Part shown: one piece after another, positions 37,912-47,605 of the stretch
Position numbering within the stretch: the stretch's first letter is position 1
Layout: each line of letters begins with the position of its first letter
From: an uncultured SAR86 cluster bacterium
GTDB taxonomy: Bacteria; Pseudomonadota; Gammaproteobacteria; Magnimaribacterales; D2472
Assembly (NCBI GenBank): GCA_943788515.1
Contig: CALSQM010000003.1
Coordinates: 23,228 to 87,227 of the forward strand
Direction: 5' to 3'
Length of the DNA: 64,000 nucleotides
Made by a program: the position numbers and the translations under genes
The notes under the pieces: generated by a model
Database searches by the model: none
Told to the model about the DNA's origin: nothing
Seen by the model: only the letters and a program-made list of their open reading frames with translations

Positions 37912-38966
37912 TGAAAATATTTAATAAGTACTTGGTAAAAAGGTCATTTCTAATCTCAATATTTATTTTCATTATTTTTGCTATCCTTGATACAGCATTC
38001 AATTTTATTTCTGAATTAGAAAATCTATCAATCGATTACACTTTTTTCTATGCATTAAAGCATGCGTTTATTTCCATGCCACACAGATCTATTGAATTTC
38101 TTGAAGGTGCTTGCCTTCTGGGCTTTATGGTAGCTCTTGGAATCTCTCATCAAGAGGGGAACCTTAATGTTCTTCGATCTAATGGACTATCCCCAATAAA
38201 AATAATTTTAATAAGCTCATTGGGTTCTATGATTGTAGTGCTTTCAATTTTAGCTATGGATGAAATTGCTTTCAGAGAGATGCACATAAAGTCTAAGGTA
38301 GAAAAAGATTCTCTATTGGGCCAGGCTACTCAAGAGCAGTCAAAATTTCAATGGATAAAGCAAAACGATTACCTATTAGGTTATACGAATGTTATAGGTA
38401 ACTTAATTCTTAACCCAAGACTTATAAAAGTTGATTCAGATATAGAGAAAGTAAATTATTTTAAATCAGCTAAATCGGCAAAAATTATAGAAAATGGAAT
38501 AACTTTTGATCAAGGCTTATTAGTTGAAGGAAATCCGTCGTCTAACGAAATTGCTAATTATGAAATTTTTTCATTCCCATTAGTTGCCACTATTCCTTTT
38601 TCAGATATAGATAGCTTAAGTTTGGATAGGATTGCTTCTTACAGATCTTTGATGATTGAGAGCAGTCTCGATGAAGATGTTTTATTTAAAGCCCATTTAG
38701 ACAAATCTTTTTATAAAAAAATATTTTATCCATTTTCAGTGTTAGCAATAATGATATTTTTTGGATCTTTTATTTTTGGGTCATTAAGAGATTCCTCTCC
38801 TGGATCTAGAATAGTTTTTGCTGTTTTTGGAGGATTTTTATATAGAATTTTTCAAGATCTTTCTATAAGTATTTCAATTTCTTATAGTTTACCAATTCTA
38901 ATTGGTGTGATCGCCCCTGCATCAATTTTATTAATATTAAGTATTTATTCCTATAAACGAATTTAG
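37911..38966 (+). CDS. lptG: LPS export ABC transporter permease LptG
   Basis: The partner of LptF in the LptB2FG exporter. I choose the ATG at 37911, which shares one base with the lptF stop (TAATG coupling) and gives MKIFNKYLVKRSFLISIFI. A TTG 15 bases upstream is in frame but unlikely. The domain plan is the same: membrane segments, a periplasmic jellyroll, then membrane segments (FYPFSVLAIMIFFGSFIFG). About 350 residues, a normal length. Its end overlaps the RDD-family gene on the minus strand by 4 bases. Confidence 0.92.
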   Translation: MKIFNKYLVKRSFLISIFIFIIFAILDTAFNFISELENLSIDYTFFYALKHAFISMPHRSIEFLEGACLLGFMVALGISHQEGNLNVLRSNGLSPIKIILISSLGSMIVVLSILAMDEIAFREMHIKSKVEKDSLLGQATQEQSKFQWIKQNDYLLGYTNVIGNLILNPRLIKVDSDIEKVNYFKSAKSAKIIENGITFDQGLLVEGNPSSNEIANYEIFSFPLVATIPFSDIDSLSLDRIASYRSLMIESSLDEDVLFKAHLDKSFYKKIFYPFSVLAIMIFFGSFIFGSLRDSSPGSRIVFAVFGGFLYRIFQDLSISISISYSLPILIGVIAPASILLILSIYSYKRI

Positions 38967-39451
38967 ATTAATCTCAGGCCTGTATTCGACAAGTTATCAC
39001 TAATAGATCTCCCCTCTGCTGAAAAATATATCTGTAACAATGGAATGCCAACTGCACCAACTACTGCACCAACTACTGCACCAACTACTGCACCAACTAC
39101 TGCACCAACTACTGCACCAACTACTGCACCTAACATTACAATTACTAAGTTCGAAAGAAATCTAATTGTAGCTTGTTTAATACTGGGATTCTTGCCATCA
39201 AAGCTATATATTTCTATTTTCCATATCGCCATACCAAGAGTTTTATTACCATGAATCCAAAAATAACAGTAGAAAGCCCATGTACTTATGAATACTAATG
39301 AAGGGCCAACCCACTTAGCCTCAATAATGCCCCCATTAATCCATACCGCTATTGATCCAACAGTAAACCATATGCCACACAGAAGAAATAAATCATAAAT
39401 CGTTGCTGCCAATCTCCTTATTGGAGAGACCTTGTATGTTTTTAATTTCAT
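38963..39451 (-). CDS. RDD-family membrane protein with a repeat-encoded glycine-rich helix
   Basis: A small multi-pass protein of unknown function with the RDD family layout: SPIRRLAATIYDLFLLCGIW in the first helix (R and D present), a second helix around STWAFYCYFWIHG, then GNKTLGMAIWKIEIYSFDG. The last helix consists of a VVGA unit repeated about six times, coded by a 12-bp tandem repeat. I prefer the ATG at 39451 (MKLKTYKVSP) because the longer form from 39490 would leave only one base to the divergent transporter start. The repeat makes a row of small residues spaced four apart (G-x-x-x-G), which favours tight helix packing. Confidence 0.75.
   Translation of the reverse strand: MKLKTYKVSPIRRLAATIYDLFLLCGIWFTVGSIAVWINGGIIEAKWVGPSLVFISTWAFYCYFWIHGNKTLGMAIWKIEIYSFDGKNPSIKQATIRFLSNLVIVMLGAVVGAVVGAVVGAVVGAVVGAVVGAVGIPLLQIYFSAEGRSISDNLSNTGLRLI
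39052..39130. repeat. 12-bp in-frame tandem repeat in the RDD gene
   Basis: The hexamer TGCACC recurs exactly every 12 bases at 39053, 39065, 39077, 39089, 39101, 39113 and 39125, within the unit CTACTGCACCAA. It is nearly perfect, which indicates recent expansion by slippage. On the minus strand each unit encodes four residues, V-V-G-A, so changes in copy number do not shift the frame but lengthen or shorten a predicted membrane helix. Confidence 0.95.
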
Positions 39452-39491
39452 TTTGTTATAGTACTTAAAACCATTAAAATAATAAATCATT

Positions 39492-40985
39492 ATGAGTACA
39501 TCAATTACAAGGTCATCAGAATTTTTAGGTCATCCAAAAGGTCTTTTTGTATGTTTTGCTACCGAGATGTGGGAAAGATTTTCTTACTATGGAATGAGAG
39601 CATTATTAATACTCTATCTTACAAAGCACTGGGAGTTTTCTGATGCTCAAAGTTATGTAATTTATGGCGCCTATACATCTCTAGTCTATATAATGCCAGT
39701 TTTTGGTGGAATGCTTGCAGATAGGATACTTGGCTCAAGAAAGGCGGTTACATTTGGTGCAATACTACTAGTTTTGGGTCATACAGGAATGGCTTTTGAA
39801 AGTAATGTTCAGGTCTTTTATCTATCTTTAGCTCTTATAATCTCTGGGGTAGGGTTCCTTAAACCAAATATATCAACAATGGTTGGTGCTCTTTATGAAG
39901 AAGGCGACCCTAGAAGGGATCCCGGATTCACAATTTTTTATATGGGTATAAATATTGGAGCATTCTCTGCCTCCTTGCTTTGTGGCTACTTAGGTGAAAC
40001 TTATGGCTGGTCATATGGTTTTGGTGCAGCTGGAATAGGAATGCTAATTGGACTAATAATCTTCTTATGGGGTCAAAAATACTTAGATGGACATGCAGAG
40101 CCAACATCAGACTTTTACATGGACAAGGATAAGGATTTTAATATTACATATGAGAATTGGGCATACATTAGTGGCATATTTATGGTTTTTGCTTCTTATA
40201 TGCTTATACAAAATCAAGAAATAGTTGGAAATCTTCTTGGAGGTTTTGGTGCAGTCTGTATTGCTTTTTGGTTATTTTACTCATTGTCAAAATGTTCTTC
40301 TGAAGAAAGAGATAGGATGATTGTGGTTGGAATTTTAATATTGTTTTCATTAATTTTTTGGGCCCTTTTTGAACAAGCAGGATCATCTTTAAATATTCTT
40401 ACTGACAGAGGTGTAGATAGAACAATATTAGGTTGGGAGGTTCCAGCCTCAATGTTCCAATCTTTAAATGCATTTTTTATATTTACTTTAGCTCCTCTCT
40501 TTGCTTTTATGTGGCTCGCTCTTGCTAAAAGAAATATAGAACCCTCAACACCACTCAAATTTGCAATTGGAATCATGTTTGTTGGGATTGGGTTCCTTGT
40601 TCTTGTTTTTGGAATGAACAGTTCTGTCGGAGTTCAAACTGGAGTATTTTGGATAATGCTTATATATCTACTTCATACAATTGGTGAGCTTTGCTTGTCT
40701 CCTGTTGGCCTTTCTTCTGTTACCAAATTATCACCAAAGAGGATTGTTGGAATGATGATGGGTATGTGGTTTTTTGCATCTGCAGCAGGAAACTTTGTTG
40801 CAGGTTTGATAGCAAGAGCTACTGCAAGCGAAGGCATACCTGGCGGAGACAATATCTTTACATTAGCTCAAAAATCAGCATTTGTAGACGTATACACGAA
40901 TGTAGGGCTCATAGCAGTTATCATTGGTGTATTGTTGGCTATATGCTCTCCTTTTTTAAAGAAGGGAATGCACGGAATAAACTAG
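39492..40985 (+). CDS. Proton-dependent oligopeptide transporter (POT/PTR2 family)
   Basis: A 497-residue MFS transporter that imports di- and tripeptides with protons. The first helix has the family motif ATEMWERFSYYGMRALLILY (ExxERFxYY, used for proton coupling). GFLKPNISTMVGALY is the second signature, and about 14 hydrophobic segments follow. With leucyl aminopeptidase 3 kb away it could feed a peptide-utilisation route, but they are not in one operon. The start is 41 bases from the preferred start of the divergent RDD gene. The end overlaps dapE (minus) by 4 bases. Confidence 0.95.
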   Translation: MSTSITRSSEFLGHPKGLFVCFATEMWERFSYYGMRALLILYLTKHWEFSDAQSYVIYGAYTSLVYIMPVFGGMLADRILGSRKAVTFGAILLVLGHTGMAFESNVQVFYLSLALIISGVGFLKPNISTMVGALYEEGDPRRDPGFTIFYMGINIGAFSASLLCGYLGETYGWSYGFGAAGIGMLIGLIIFLWGQKYLDGHAEPTSDFYMDKDKDFNITYENWAYISGIFMVFASYMLIQNQEIVGNLLGGFGAVCIAFWLFYSLSKCSSEERDRMIVVGILILFSLIFWALFEQAGSSLNILTDRGVDRTILGWEVPASMFQSLNAFFIFTLAPLFAFMWLALAKRNIEPSTPLKFAIGIMFVGIGFLVLVFGMNSSVGVQTGVFWIMLIYLLHTIGELCLSPVGLSSVTKLSPKRIVGMMMGMWFFASAAGNFVAGLIARATASEGIPGGDNIFTLAQKSAFVDVYTNVGLIAVIIGVLLAICSPFLKKGMHGIN

Positions 40986-42112
40986 GCTAATTTCTTATTA
41001 AGACGTTTTAAAATGTCTTTATAAATATTTTTTAAGATCCATAACTCTGATATCTTGATGTGCTCATCTATTTGATGAATAGTTTCATTGAGAGGTCCAA
41101 GTTCTACAATCTCTGTTTCCATTTTTGCGATAAACCTGCCATCTGAAGTACCGCCTTTAGCATTTAAATCAGGAGTATACCCAGTAATTTTTTCAATGGA
41201 TTGAACTACTATATCCTTAAGATTATCTTTTTCAGTTAGGTATGGAAGACCGCTTAATTTCCAATCGATCTCATATTCAATATTCAATTTTTTGAGTATA
41301 GCCTCAAACTCATCAACCAATGTTTCTTGAGAAGACTCAGTTGAGTATCTGAAATTAAAAAGCATTTCTAGCTCTCCGGGCACAATATTTTTTGCCCCAG
41401 TACCGGAATGGATATTGGATATTTGAAAACTTGTAGGTTGAAAAATTGCATTTCCGTTATCCCATACTGTGTTTTTAAGTTCAACTATTGCATCACTAGC
41501 CGAAAAAATTGGATTATTTACATTTTCTGGATATGCAATATGACCTTGTTTGCCAATAATTTTAACTGAGCCACCTAATGAGCCCCTTCTGCCTATTCTT
41601 ACACTATCACCAATTTTTAAATATGAGGTAGGCTCTCCAACAAGACACAAGTCAATTTTCTCATCAGCATCAATCATATCGTTAACAATTTTATCTATAA
41701 AACCGTCACAAGAGTCTCCTTCCTCATTTGATGTAAGCAAGACGGCAATTCTAAAATTAAGTTCGGGGTTTGATTGAAAAAATTCATCTAACGAATCAAG
41801 AAATGCTGCTATAGAACCTTTCATATCAGCTGTGCCTCTTCCATACATGAGGTCACCATCAATGTGACCAGAGAAGGGAGGGTAAGTCCAATTCTCTATT
41901 GGCCCAGTAGGAACCACATCAGTATGACCAAGAAAACAAAATAACTTTCCTTTTGTCCCAAATGTTGCGTAAAGGTTTTCAACATTAAGATAATCGATTC
42001 TTTTGCAATCGAAATTCAGCTTTTCCAGCCTTTCTTCAATTAAATCAAAACAACCTTCGTCTCTTGGAGAGAGTGATTCAATCTGTATTAATTTTTGTAG
42101 AAATTCAATCAT
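40982..42112 (-). CDS. dapE: Succinyl-diaminopimelate desuccinylase DapE
   Basis: DapE removes succinate from N-succinyl-LL-DAP in the lysine/peptidoglycan pathway, with two zinc ions. The 376-residue M20 protein shows the metal motif LGHTDVVPTGP, the bridging aspartate in YGRGTADMKGSIAA, the catalytic Glu in TSNEEGDSCDG, and GGTSDGRFIA near the C-terminus. It overlaps dapD by 8 bases on the same strand, so the succinylase branch enzymes are made together. dapB, an earlier step, lies at 7853. Confidence 0.97.
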   Translation of the reverse strand: MIEFLQKLIQIESLSPRDEGCFDLIEERLEKLNFDCKRIDYLNVENLYATFGTKGKLFCFLGHTDVVPTGPIENWTYPPFSGHIDGDLMYGRGTADMKGSIAAFLDSLDEFFQSNPELNFRIAVLLTSNEEGDSCDGFIDKIVNDMIDADEKIDLCLVGEPTSYLKIGDSVRIGRRGSLGGSVKIIGKQGHIAYPENVNNPIFSASDAIVELKNTVWDNGNAIFQPTSFQISNIHSGTGAKNIVPGELEMLFNFRYSTESSQETLVDEFEAILKKLNIEYEIDWKLSGLPYLTEKDNLKDIVVQSIEKITGYTPDLNAKGGTSDGRFIAKMETEIVELGPLNETIHQIDEHIKISELWILKNIYKDILKRLNKKLA

Positions 42113-43019
42113 TGGAATGCAGCTCCGAATTTAGCTCTATTGATGAGCTATTAAATTTAGCCATAACCTTTCCATCTAATGAATGTCTAATAAATACTAA
42201 ATTAGAACACCCAGCAAGATCAGACCCCTTGCAAATACCTTTTAACAATCCATTTTTATCAAACTGCTCTATTTTTGTTCCAGCTGTAATATACAAACCT
42301 GCTTCAACTGTACAGTTATCACCCAATGGAATTCCCAGACCTGAGTTAGCACCCAGTAAGCAATTTTCACCTATTGATATCTTAATATTATTACCACCTG
42401 ACAAGGTTCCCATAGTGCTACATCCACCGCCTAGATCAGAATTATTACCAACTATAACGCCTGCTGAAATTCTGCCTTCAATCATTGCCGCGCCCAAAGT
42501 GCCAGCATTAAAATTAACAAAGCCCTCATGCATTACAGTTGTTCCAGATCCTAAATAAGCACCCAATCTCACTCTAGATGTATCTGCAACCCTTACATTT
42601 TTTGGAATAATATAATCTGTTAGGCAAGGAAATTTATCTAACGATCTAATATATAAATTTGAATTATTTAGTTTAGAGTCCAGCAGCTTTTCATCTATTT
42701 CATCTGTGCTTACAGGGCCTTGGTTTGTCCATGCAACATTAGGTAGGGCTGAAAATAAGCCATCCAAATTTACAGAATTTGGTTTAACAAACTTATATGA
42801 AATGAGGTGAAGCTTTAAATATGCAGAACAAACATCTTTAACAGGACTCTCTAAGTCTTCTTGATTCCAGTTTAATTCAATAAGTTTCTTGGAGGAGCTA
42901 ATATCTTTAGAGTTTTTGATATCAGTTTCTGAGCCATTAAAATTAATTTCTGGGTAATAAACATCTAAAATATCACCCTTCTTTGATATGGTTGCAAATC
43001 CGACCGCATTAATTTTCAT
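42105..43019 (-). CDS. dapD: Tetrahydrodipicolinate N-succinyltransferase DapD
   Basis: DapD succinylates tetrahydrodipicolinate. The 304-residue protein is the longer type with an N-terminal domain and a beta-helix of hexapeptide repeats: RVRLGAYLGSGTTVMHEGFV, FNAGTLGAAMIEGRIS and VGNNSDLGGGCSTMGTLSGG. These match the family pattern. The gene lies between dapE and glnD on the minus strand; the dapD-glnD-map order is well known from E. coli. The start ATG at 43019 is preceded by a 30-base gap to glnD. Confidence 0.95.
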   Translation of the reverse strand: MKINAVGFATISKKGDILDVYYPEINFNGSETDIKNSKDISSSKKLIELNWNQEDLESPVKDVCSAYLKLHLISYKFVKPNSVNLDGLFSALPNVAWTNQGPVSTDEIDEKLLDSKLNNSNLYIRSLDKFPCLTDYIIPKNVRVADTSRVRLGAYLGSGTTVMHEGFVNFNAGTLGAAMIEGRISAGVIVGNNSDLGGGCSTMGTLSGGNNIKISIGENCLLGANSGLGIPLGDNCTVEAGLYITAGTKIEQFDKNGLLKGICKGSDLAGCSNLVFIRHSLDGKVMAKFNSSSIELNSELHSND

Positions 43020-43049
43020 TTGACTATTATAGTTTGGTAAGACCTTAAT

Positions 43050-45560
43050 TTATACAATTTGAGCAAGGTCATCAGTGATTTTTTGAATTTTCTTTTTTGA
43101 AACGCTAGAAAAGGTAACGTCTTCTATTTCAAATGTATCTTCAACTCTATCACCTAGAGTATTTATTCTTGCTGAATATATCGAGGTCCCATTATCGTGA
43201 AGAACCTTGGCAATTTTGGCTAAAAGACCGGGCCCATTAGAAGTTTCTATTGTCAAAAGATTTTTCTTTTGGTTTTTATCCTCAATATTTGAGACAATCA
43301 TACTCTTTTTAAATGCAACTGATTTTTTATATTTTTTTGAATCAGTGTCTTTTCTTTTAGAGAAGTTATTAAAATTATTTATAAGTCTTGATTTGACCTC
43401 CTTAACTTCAGAGTTATTGAGAGCCCTATCATGGTGTACGAATTTAGTTATGAAAGTATTTGCAGCTATATCCTTATTAATACTGGTAGCAATAGAAGCA
43501 TCAATAATTTCCAACCCAGAGAGCTCAAGTACTTTAATTAGTTTTAAAAATAATCCATCAAAATTTTCAGTCTTAATAAAAACCTCTAATAAATTTCCAA
43601 AACATTTTCTACATCCAATCACCAAACCACTATTGTTACTAAGAAGGATTAGATGGCTTTGCCAGGTCAATTTATTAGAATTATTTTTATTGAAATAAGA
43701 ATCATCGAAGAGAGAGAAATATCTTGAAAGATCTTTCTGTAAATCATTTTCAACAGTACTCAGTACATTTTTTTGCCTATCTTTAGAAATTTCCTTTGAT
43801 GTTTTTATTGGCTCCTTATTTAGTTTAGACCTTGTGAGCAAAAAAAGATCTCTTAGTAGGCCATGTTTCCAACCATTCCAAAGTGAGGGGTTAGTAGCCT
43901 TGACATCATTAATTGTTAGAAGATATAGATAGTCCAAGCGCTCTGTATTTAATACCATATCGGCAAATGACTCTATTGTTTTTGGATCAGAAATATCCTT
44001 TTTTTGTGAAATGGAAGACATTTGTAAATGATTTAAAACCAACCAAGAAATCAGATCTGCGTCTGCAACAGATAGACCAATTTTCTTGGCAAATTTATAG
44101 CTAGTTTTTGCACCTATTTCTGAATGATCTCCGCCTTTACCTTTGCCAAGATCATGAAATAAGCCTGCTAGATATAAAATTTCGACCTTTGGAATCTTTT
44201 TAAGTAATTCATGCTCAAGCTTAAAATCTTCATGAAACTCAATTTGCATCTGCCTCATATTTCTAACAACTTTGAATGTATGCTCATCCACTGTGTAAAC
44301 ATGGAAAAGATCGAATTGCATTTGCCCCACAACTTCATCGAATTCTTTAATATATGCCTGGATAATACCTAGGCTTTTCATTGATTTTAATATTGAGGAT
44401 AAATTATATTTTGATCTAAGTATTTCAAGAAACTGCGAGGCATAAAATCCATCTTTTTTAAAATCACTATCTATTATATGAATATTTTTTTTAAATAGAG
44501 CCATCGTGGAAGTGTCTATAGCATTAACTTTCTTATTCGAGCCAATAGCAATAAATATTCCAAATATTAGATGCTTATTTTCAGATATATCGGAACTTTT
44601 TATCCCTATTTTATTTGCTTTTAAATAAAAATCTCCAAATCTTTTCTTAATTGCAAAGCTATTTTTTTCTTTAAAAGTTTCAAATACCAGGTTATTAAAA
44701 TTAGAAAGATTCGATGCATGCCCATAAAAATCCTTCATCATTTTTTCAACCGACTCTTTGCCTGTATTTTTATTCAATTTTGCAGATTTTGAAATTTCAA
44801 GTTGAGATTCAAAACTTAATCTATTGTTATTTGATAAGATATTTGATGCAAATCTCATAGTTTTGATAAAATTATATGAATTAATAGCTGATCCAATTTC
44901 TAAGCTGAATTCTTTAGATTTTTTGATTTGAGTATAGCTATTTAAATTAAAGCACTGCTGAAGAATCCAAAGAGATGTTTGAAAATCTCTCATGCAGCCT
45001 GGGGACTCTTTTAAATCAGGCTCAAGATTGAATGCTGTTGAGTGATATGAGGAATACCTTTCCTTTTGTTCCAAAAGCTTAGCGTTGAAGAAATTTTTTT
45101 TACTCCATATACCACTAAGTGTTTTTGAGATTTTAATATCAATTTCAGGAGTAGAGATTAACGCTCTTCTTGTAAGATATGATGTAAATTCTTTTAAATC
45201 ATTTTTTGATATATTTTTTATATCTTTAATTGACCTAACCGAATGACCTACTTGGAATCCTAAATCCCATAACTTAGTAATAAAAATTTCTAAATTTATT
45301 TTGTCTTCTGTAGAATTTTTATTCTCAATTATTGAAATATCAATATCAGATGATGGAAACATTTCTTTCCTTCCAAAACCACCATTCGCATAAATTGAAT
45401 AATTTTGACTCAGGCCCAGTTCTGTAAAGTTTTTGATAAGAGTTGCTTCGATGAGATTTGAGTTATTTATTAGATGGCCATCTATAAGCGAAGGTTTTTT
45501 ATATATCTTAGAAAAATCAGACCAAAAATACTTGTTTATGGTTGATTCTTTTTCTGTCAT
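43050..45560 (-). CDS. glnD: Bifunctional uridylyltransferase/uridylyl-removing enzyme GlnD
   Basis: GlnD senses glutamine and adds or removes UMP on PII proteins, controlling nitrogen metabolism. The 836 residues contain the nucleotidyltransferase motif NGGFGRKEMFPSSDIDISI and an HD domain with LFHDLGKGKGGDHSEIGA. C-terminal ACT domains follow; the last one (ETSNGPGLLAKIAKVLHDNG) is clear, the first less so. It is slightly shorter than E. coli GlnD (890). The start overlaps the map stop by 4 bases. The enzyme's glnB/glnK target is not in this window. Confidence 0.96.
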   Translation of the reverse strand: MTEKESTINKYFWSDFSKIYKKPSLIDGHLINNSNLIEATLIKNFTELGLSQNYSIYANGGFGRKEMFPSSDIDISIIENKNSTEDKINLEIFITKLWDLGFQVGHSVRSIKDIKNISKNDLKEFTSYLTRRALISTPEIDIKISKTLSGIWSKKNFFNAKLLEQKERYSSYHSTAFNLEPDLKESPGCMRDFQTSLWILQQCFNLNSYTQIKKSKEFSLEIGSAINSYNFIKTMRFASNILSNNNRLSFESQLEISKSAKLNKNTGKESVEKMMKDFYGHASNLSNFNNLVFETFKEKNSFAIKKRFGDFYLKANKIGIKSSDISENKHLIFGIFIAIGSNKKVNAIDTSTMALFKKNIHIIDSDFKKDGFYASQFLEILRSKYNLSSILKSMKSLGIIQAYIKEFDEVVGQMQFDLFHVYTVDEHTFKVVRNMRQMQIEFHEDFKLEHELLKKIPKVEILYLAGLFHDLGKGKGGDHSEIGAKTSYKFAKKIGLSVADADLISWLVLNHLQMSSISQKKDISDPKTIESFADMVLNTERLDYLYLLTINDVKATNPSLWNGWKHGLLRDLFLLTRSKLNKEPIKTSKEISKDRQKNVLSTVENDLQKDLSRYFSLFDDSYFNKNNSNKLTWQSHLILLSNNSGLVIGCRKCFGNLLEVFIKTENFDGLFLKLIKVLELSGLEIIDASIATSINKDIAANTFITKFVHHDRALNNSEVKEVKSRLINNFNNFSKRKDTDSKKYKKSVAFKKSMIVSNIEDKNQKKNLLTIETSNGPGLLAKIAKVLHDNGTSIYSARINTLGDRVEDTFEIEDVTFSSVSKKKIQKITDDLAQIV

Positions 45561-46327
45561 AGAGATTCTTCAAGTCTTTTAGTTAGAACTTCAACACCAT
45601 TACTTGTTACAGCAAGCGTATGCTCCCACTGTGCAGAATTTCTTCCATCCTTGGTTTCAACAGTCCAGCCATCTCTAAGTGTTTTACAGTATTTTGATCC
45701 CTGATTAATCATTGGCTCAATGGTAAAACACATACCTTCTTTAATTTCAATTCCCCTCCCAGGTTTACCATAATGAAGAATCTGAGGATCCTCATGGTAA
45801 ATATCACCAATACCATGTCCGCAATAGTCTTCAACTACGCTGTAATAATTAGATTCTGCATGTTGTTGTATAGCATGGCCAATGTCACCTAGATAGGCGC
45901 CAGGCTTCACAACCTCAATAGCTTTATATAAACACTCTTGAGTGACCTTAACGAGCCTCTCATTATGAGGCTTACACTTTCCAACAAGGTACATTTTTGA
46001 TGTATCTCCATGCCAGCCATCTTTTATAACAGTTACATCAATATTAAGAATATCACCATCTTTTAAGATTCTATTATTATCTGGGATGCCATGACATATA
46101 ACTTGATTAATGCTTGAGCATATTGTTTTTTCAAACCCTCTATAGCCAACATTTGCAGGAATTGCCTTTTGCACGTCCGTAATATAATCAAAACATCTTT
46201 TATCAAGCTCTCCAGTTGAGGCTCCTGGAATAACGAAAGGTTCAATCATTTCGAGCACTTCAGAAGCAAGCTTACCCGCTATTCGCATTTTTTGGATTTG
46301 AGTATTATTTTTGATTGAAATTTTCAT
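45557..46327 (-). CDS. map: Methionine aminopeptidase, type I
   Basis: MAP removes the initiator methionine from new proteins. The 256-residue protein has the five metal ligands in order: two Asp in GDILNIDVTVIKDGWHGDTS, His in YCGHGIGDIYHEDP, Glu in CFTIEPMINQG, and Glu in AQWEHTLAV. It is normally the divergent neighbour of rpsB; here its upstream side faces carA, and rpsB is 38 kb away. The 153 bases between map and carA are AT-rich, and I could not assign a confident promoter there. Confidence 0.97.
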   Translation of the reverse strand: MKISIKNNTQIQKMRIAGKLASEVLEMIEPFVIPGASTGELDKRCFDYITDVQKAIPANVGYRGFEKTICSSINQVICHGIPDNNRILKDGDILNIDVTVIKDGWHGDTSKMYLVGKCKPHNERLVKVTQECLYKAIEVVKPGAYLGDIGHAIQQHAESNYYSVVEDYCGHGIGDIYHEDPQILHYGKPGRGIEIKEGMCFTIEPMINQGSKYCKTLRDGWTVETKDGRNSAQWEHTLAVTSNGVEVLTKRLEESL

Positions 46328-46480
46328 ATTTTTTTAAATTTATATAGACAGTTGGCTCCTAAGTCTATAAAGTACAATTTTAATGCCGGCACAATATTTT
46401 AGCTCATTAAAATCCAAAATTTCTTATTCAAGATATTCTGATTATTCATCTCTATTTTACTTCTATGAGGCAAGTATATA

Positions 46481-47605
46481 ATGCCTTTTCATTCTATTTT
46501 AGTTTTAGAAGATGGCAGTATATTCCATGGAGAGGGCTTTGGTGAAGAAAAAGTTGATGTTGGTGAGATAGTATTTAATACTTCCATGACCGGATACCAA
46601 GAAATTATCACGGATCCTTCATATAAAAAACAAATTATTACCTTTACTCATCCCCATATAGGGAATACTGGCATTAATGCAGAAGATCATGAATCTAATG
46701 AAATTCATGCTTCTGGGTTGGTTGTGAAAGAATTTTGTACTAAACCAAGCAACTGGAGATCTCAAAAGACACTCGAAGAGTTCCTAATTGAGCAGAATGT
46801 TATGGCCATATCTGGAATAAATACTAGGCAGCTCACTCAAATAATTAGAGAAAAAGGGTCCATGGCCTGCTGCATAGGATCATCAAGATTGGTATCAGAA
46901 GCTGAAGCTCTTCAAAAAGCTAAGTCTTTCTCTGGGCTTGAAGGTCTTGATTTGGCTAAAGAGGTTTCATCTGCTGAAAGTTATAAATGGAATCAGGGTG
47001 TTTGGCCAGAATATAAAGAGTCTTCAAATAAAAATGGACCAATAGTTGCATATGATTTCGGAATTAAAACTAATATATTAAGGCTGTTATCTGATTATGC
47101 TGGAGAAGTTAATGTCGTTAATGCTAAAACCTCATTTGATGAAGTTATGGAATTATCTCCAAGAGGTATATTCCTCTCAAATGGGCCTGGCGATCCAGAG
47201 CCATGCACTTACGCAATTGAAAATATAAAAAAATTCTTAGATATAAAGATACCTATTTTTGGAATTTGCCTTGGCCATCAATTGTTAGCCTTAGCTGGAG
47301 GGGCTAAAACTCACAAAATGAAATTTGGTCATCATGGTGCAAATCATCCAGTACAGGATATTAAAACCAAAGAGGTTATGATCACCAGTCAAAATCATGG
47401 GTTTGCTGTAGATACTGAGTCTTTACCAGATAATATTCGTGTGTCTCATATATCTCTTTTTGATCAATCACTTCAGGGCATAGAGTTCCAAGATACTCCA
47501 GCATTTAGCTTCCAGGGCCACCCTGAAGCAAGCCCAGGACCTCAGGAAATTCAAATTTTATTTAGTAAGTTTAAGTCTATGGTAGATGCATATGTCAAAA
47601 CGTAA
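46481..47605 (+). CDS. carA: Carbamoyl-phosphate synthase small subunit CarA
   Basis: CarA hydrolyses glutamine and passes ammonia to CarB for carbamoyl phosphate (arginine and pyrimidine synthesis). The 374-residue protein has the N-terminal [15 protein letters not shown] and [14 protein letters not shown]. The glutaminase nucleophile cysteine is in [18 protein letters not shown], and the catalytic His-Glu pair is in [12 protein letters not shown]. It is the first gene of carAB and overlaps carB. In most gammaproteobacteria it follows dapB; here 38 kb intervene. Confidence 0.98.
   Translation: MPFHSILVLEDGSIFHGEGFGEEKVDVGEIVFNTSMTGYQEIITDPSYKKQIITFTHPHIGNTGINAEDHESNEIHASGLVVKEFCTKPSNWRSQKTLEEFLIEQNVMAISGINTRQLTQIIREKGSMACCIGSSRLVSEAEALQKAKSFSGLEGLDLAKEVSSAESYKWNQGVWPEYKESSNKNGPIVAYDFGIKTNILRLLSDYAGEVNVVNAKTSFDEVMELSPRGIFLSNGPGDPEPCTYAIENIKKFLDIKIPIFGICLGHQLLALAGGAKTHKMKFGHHGANHPVQDIKTKEVMITSQNHGFAVDTESLPDNIRVSHISLFDQSLQGIEFQDTPAFSFQGHPEASPGPQEIQILFSKFKSMVDAYVKT

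Noticed and set aside
39045..39254. Plus-strand open frame rich in Pro-Thr-Thr-Ala repeats
   Set aside because: It is the antisense of the RDD gene's 12-bp repeat; the minus-strand protein has family features, this one does not.
46328..46480. Possible divergent promoters and an operator (GCCGGC) between map and carA
   Set aside because: The short palindrome is visible, but no -35/-10 pair is convincing on either strand and I know of no matching regulator site.
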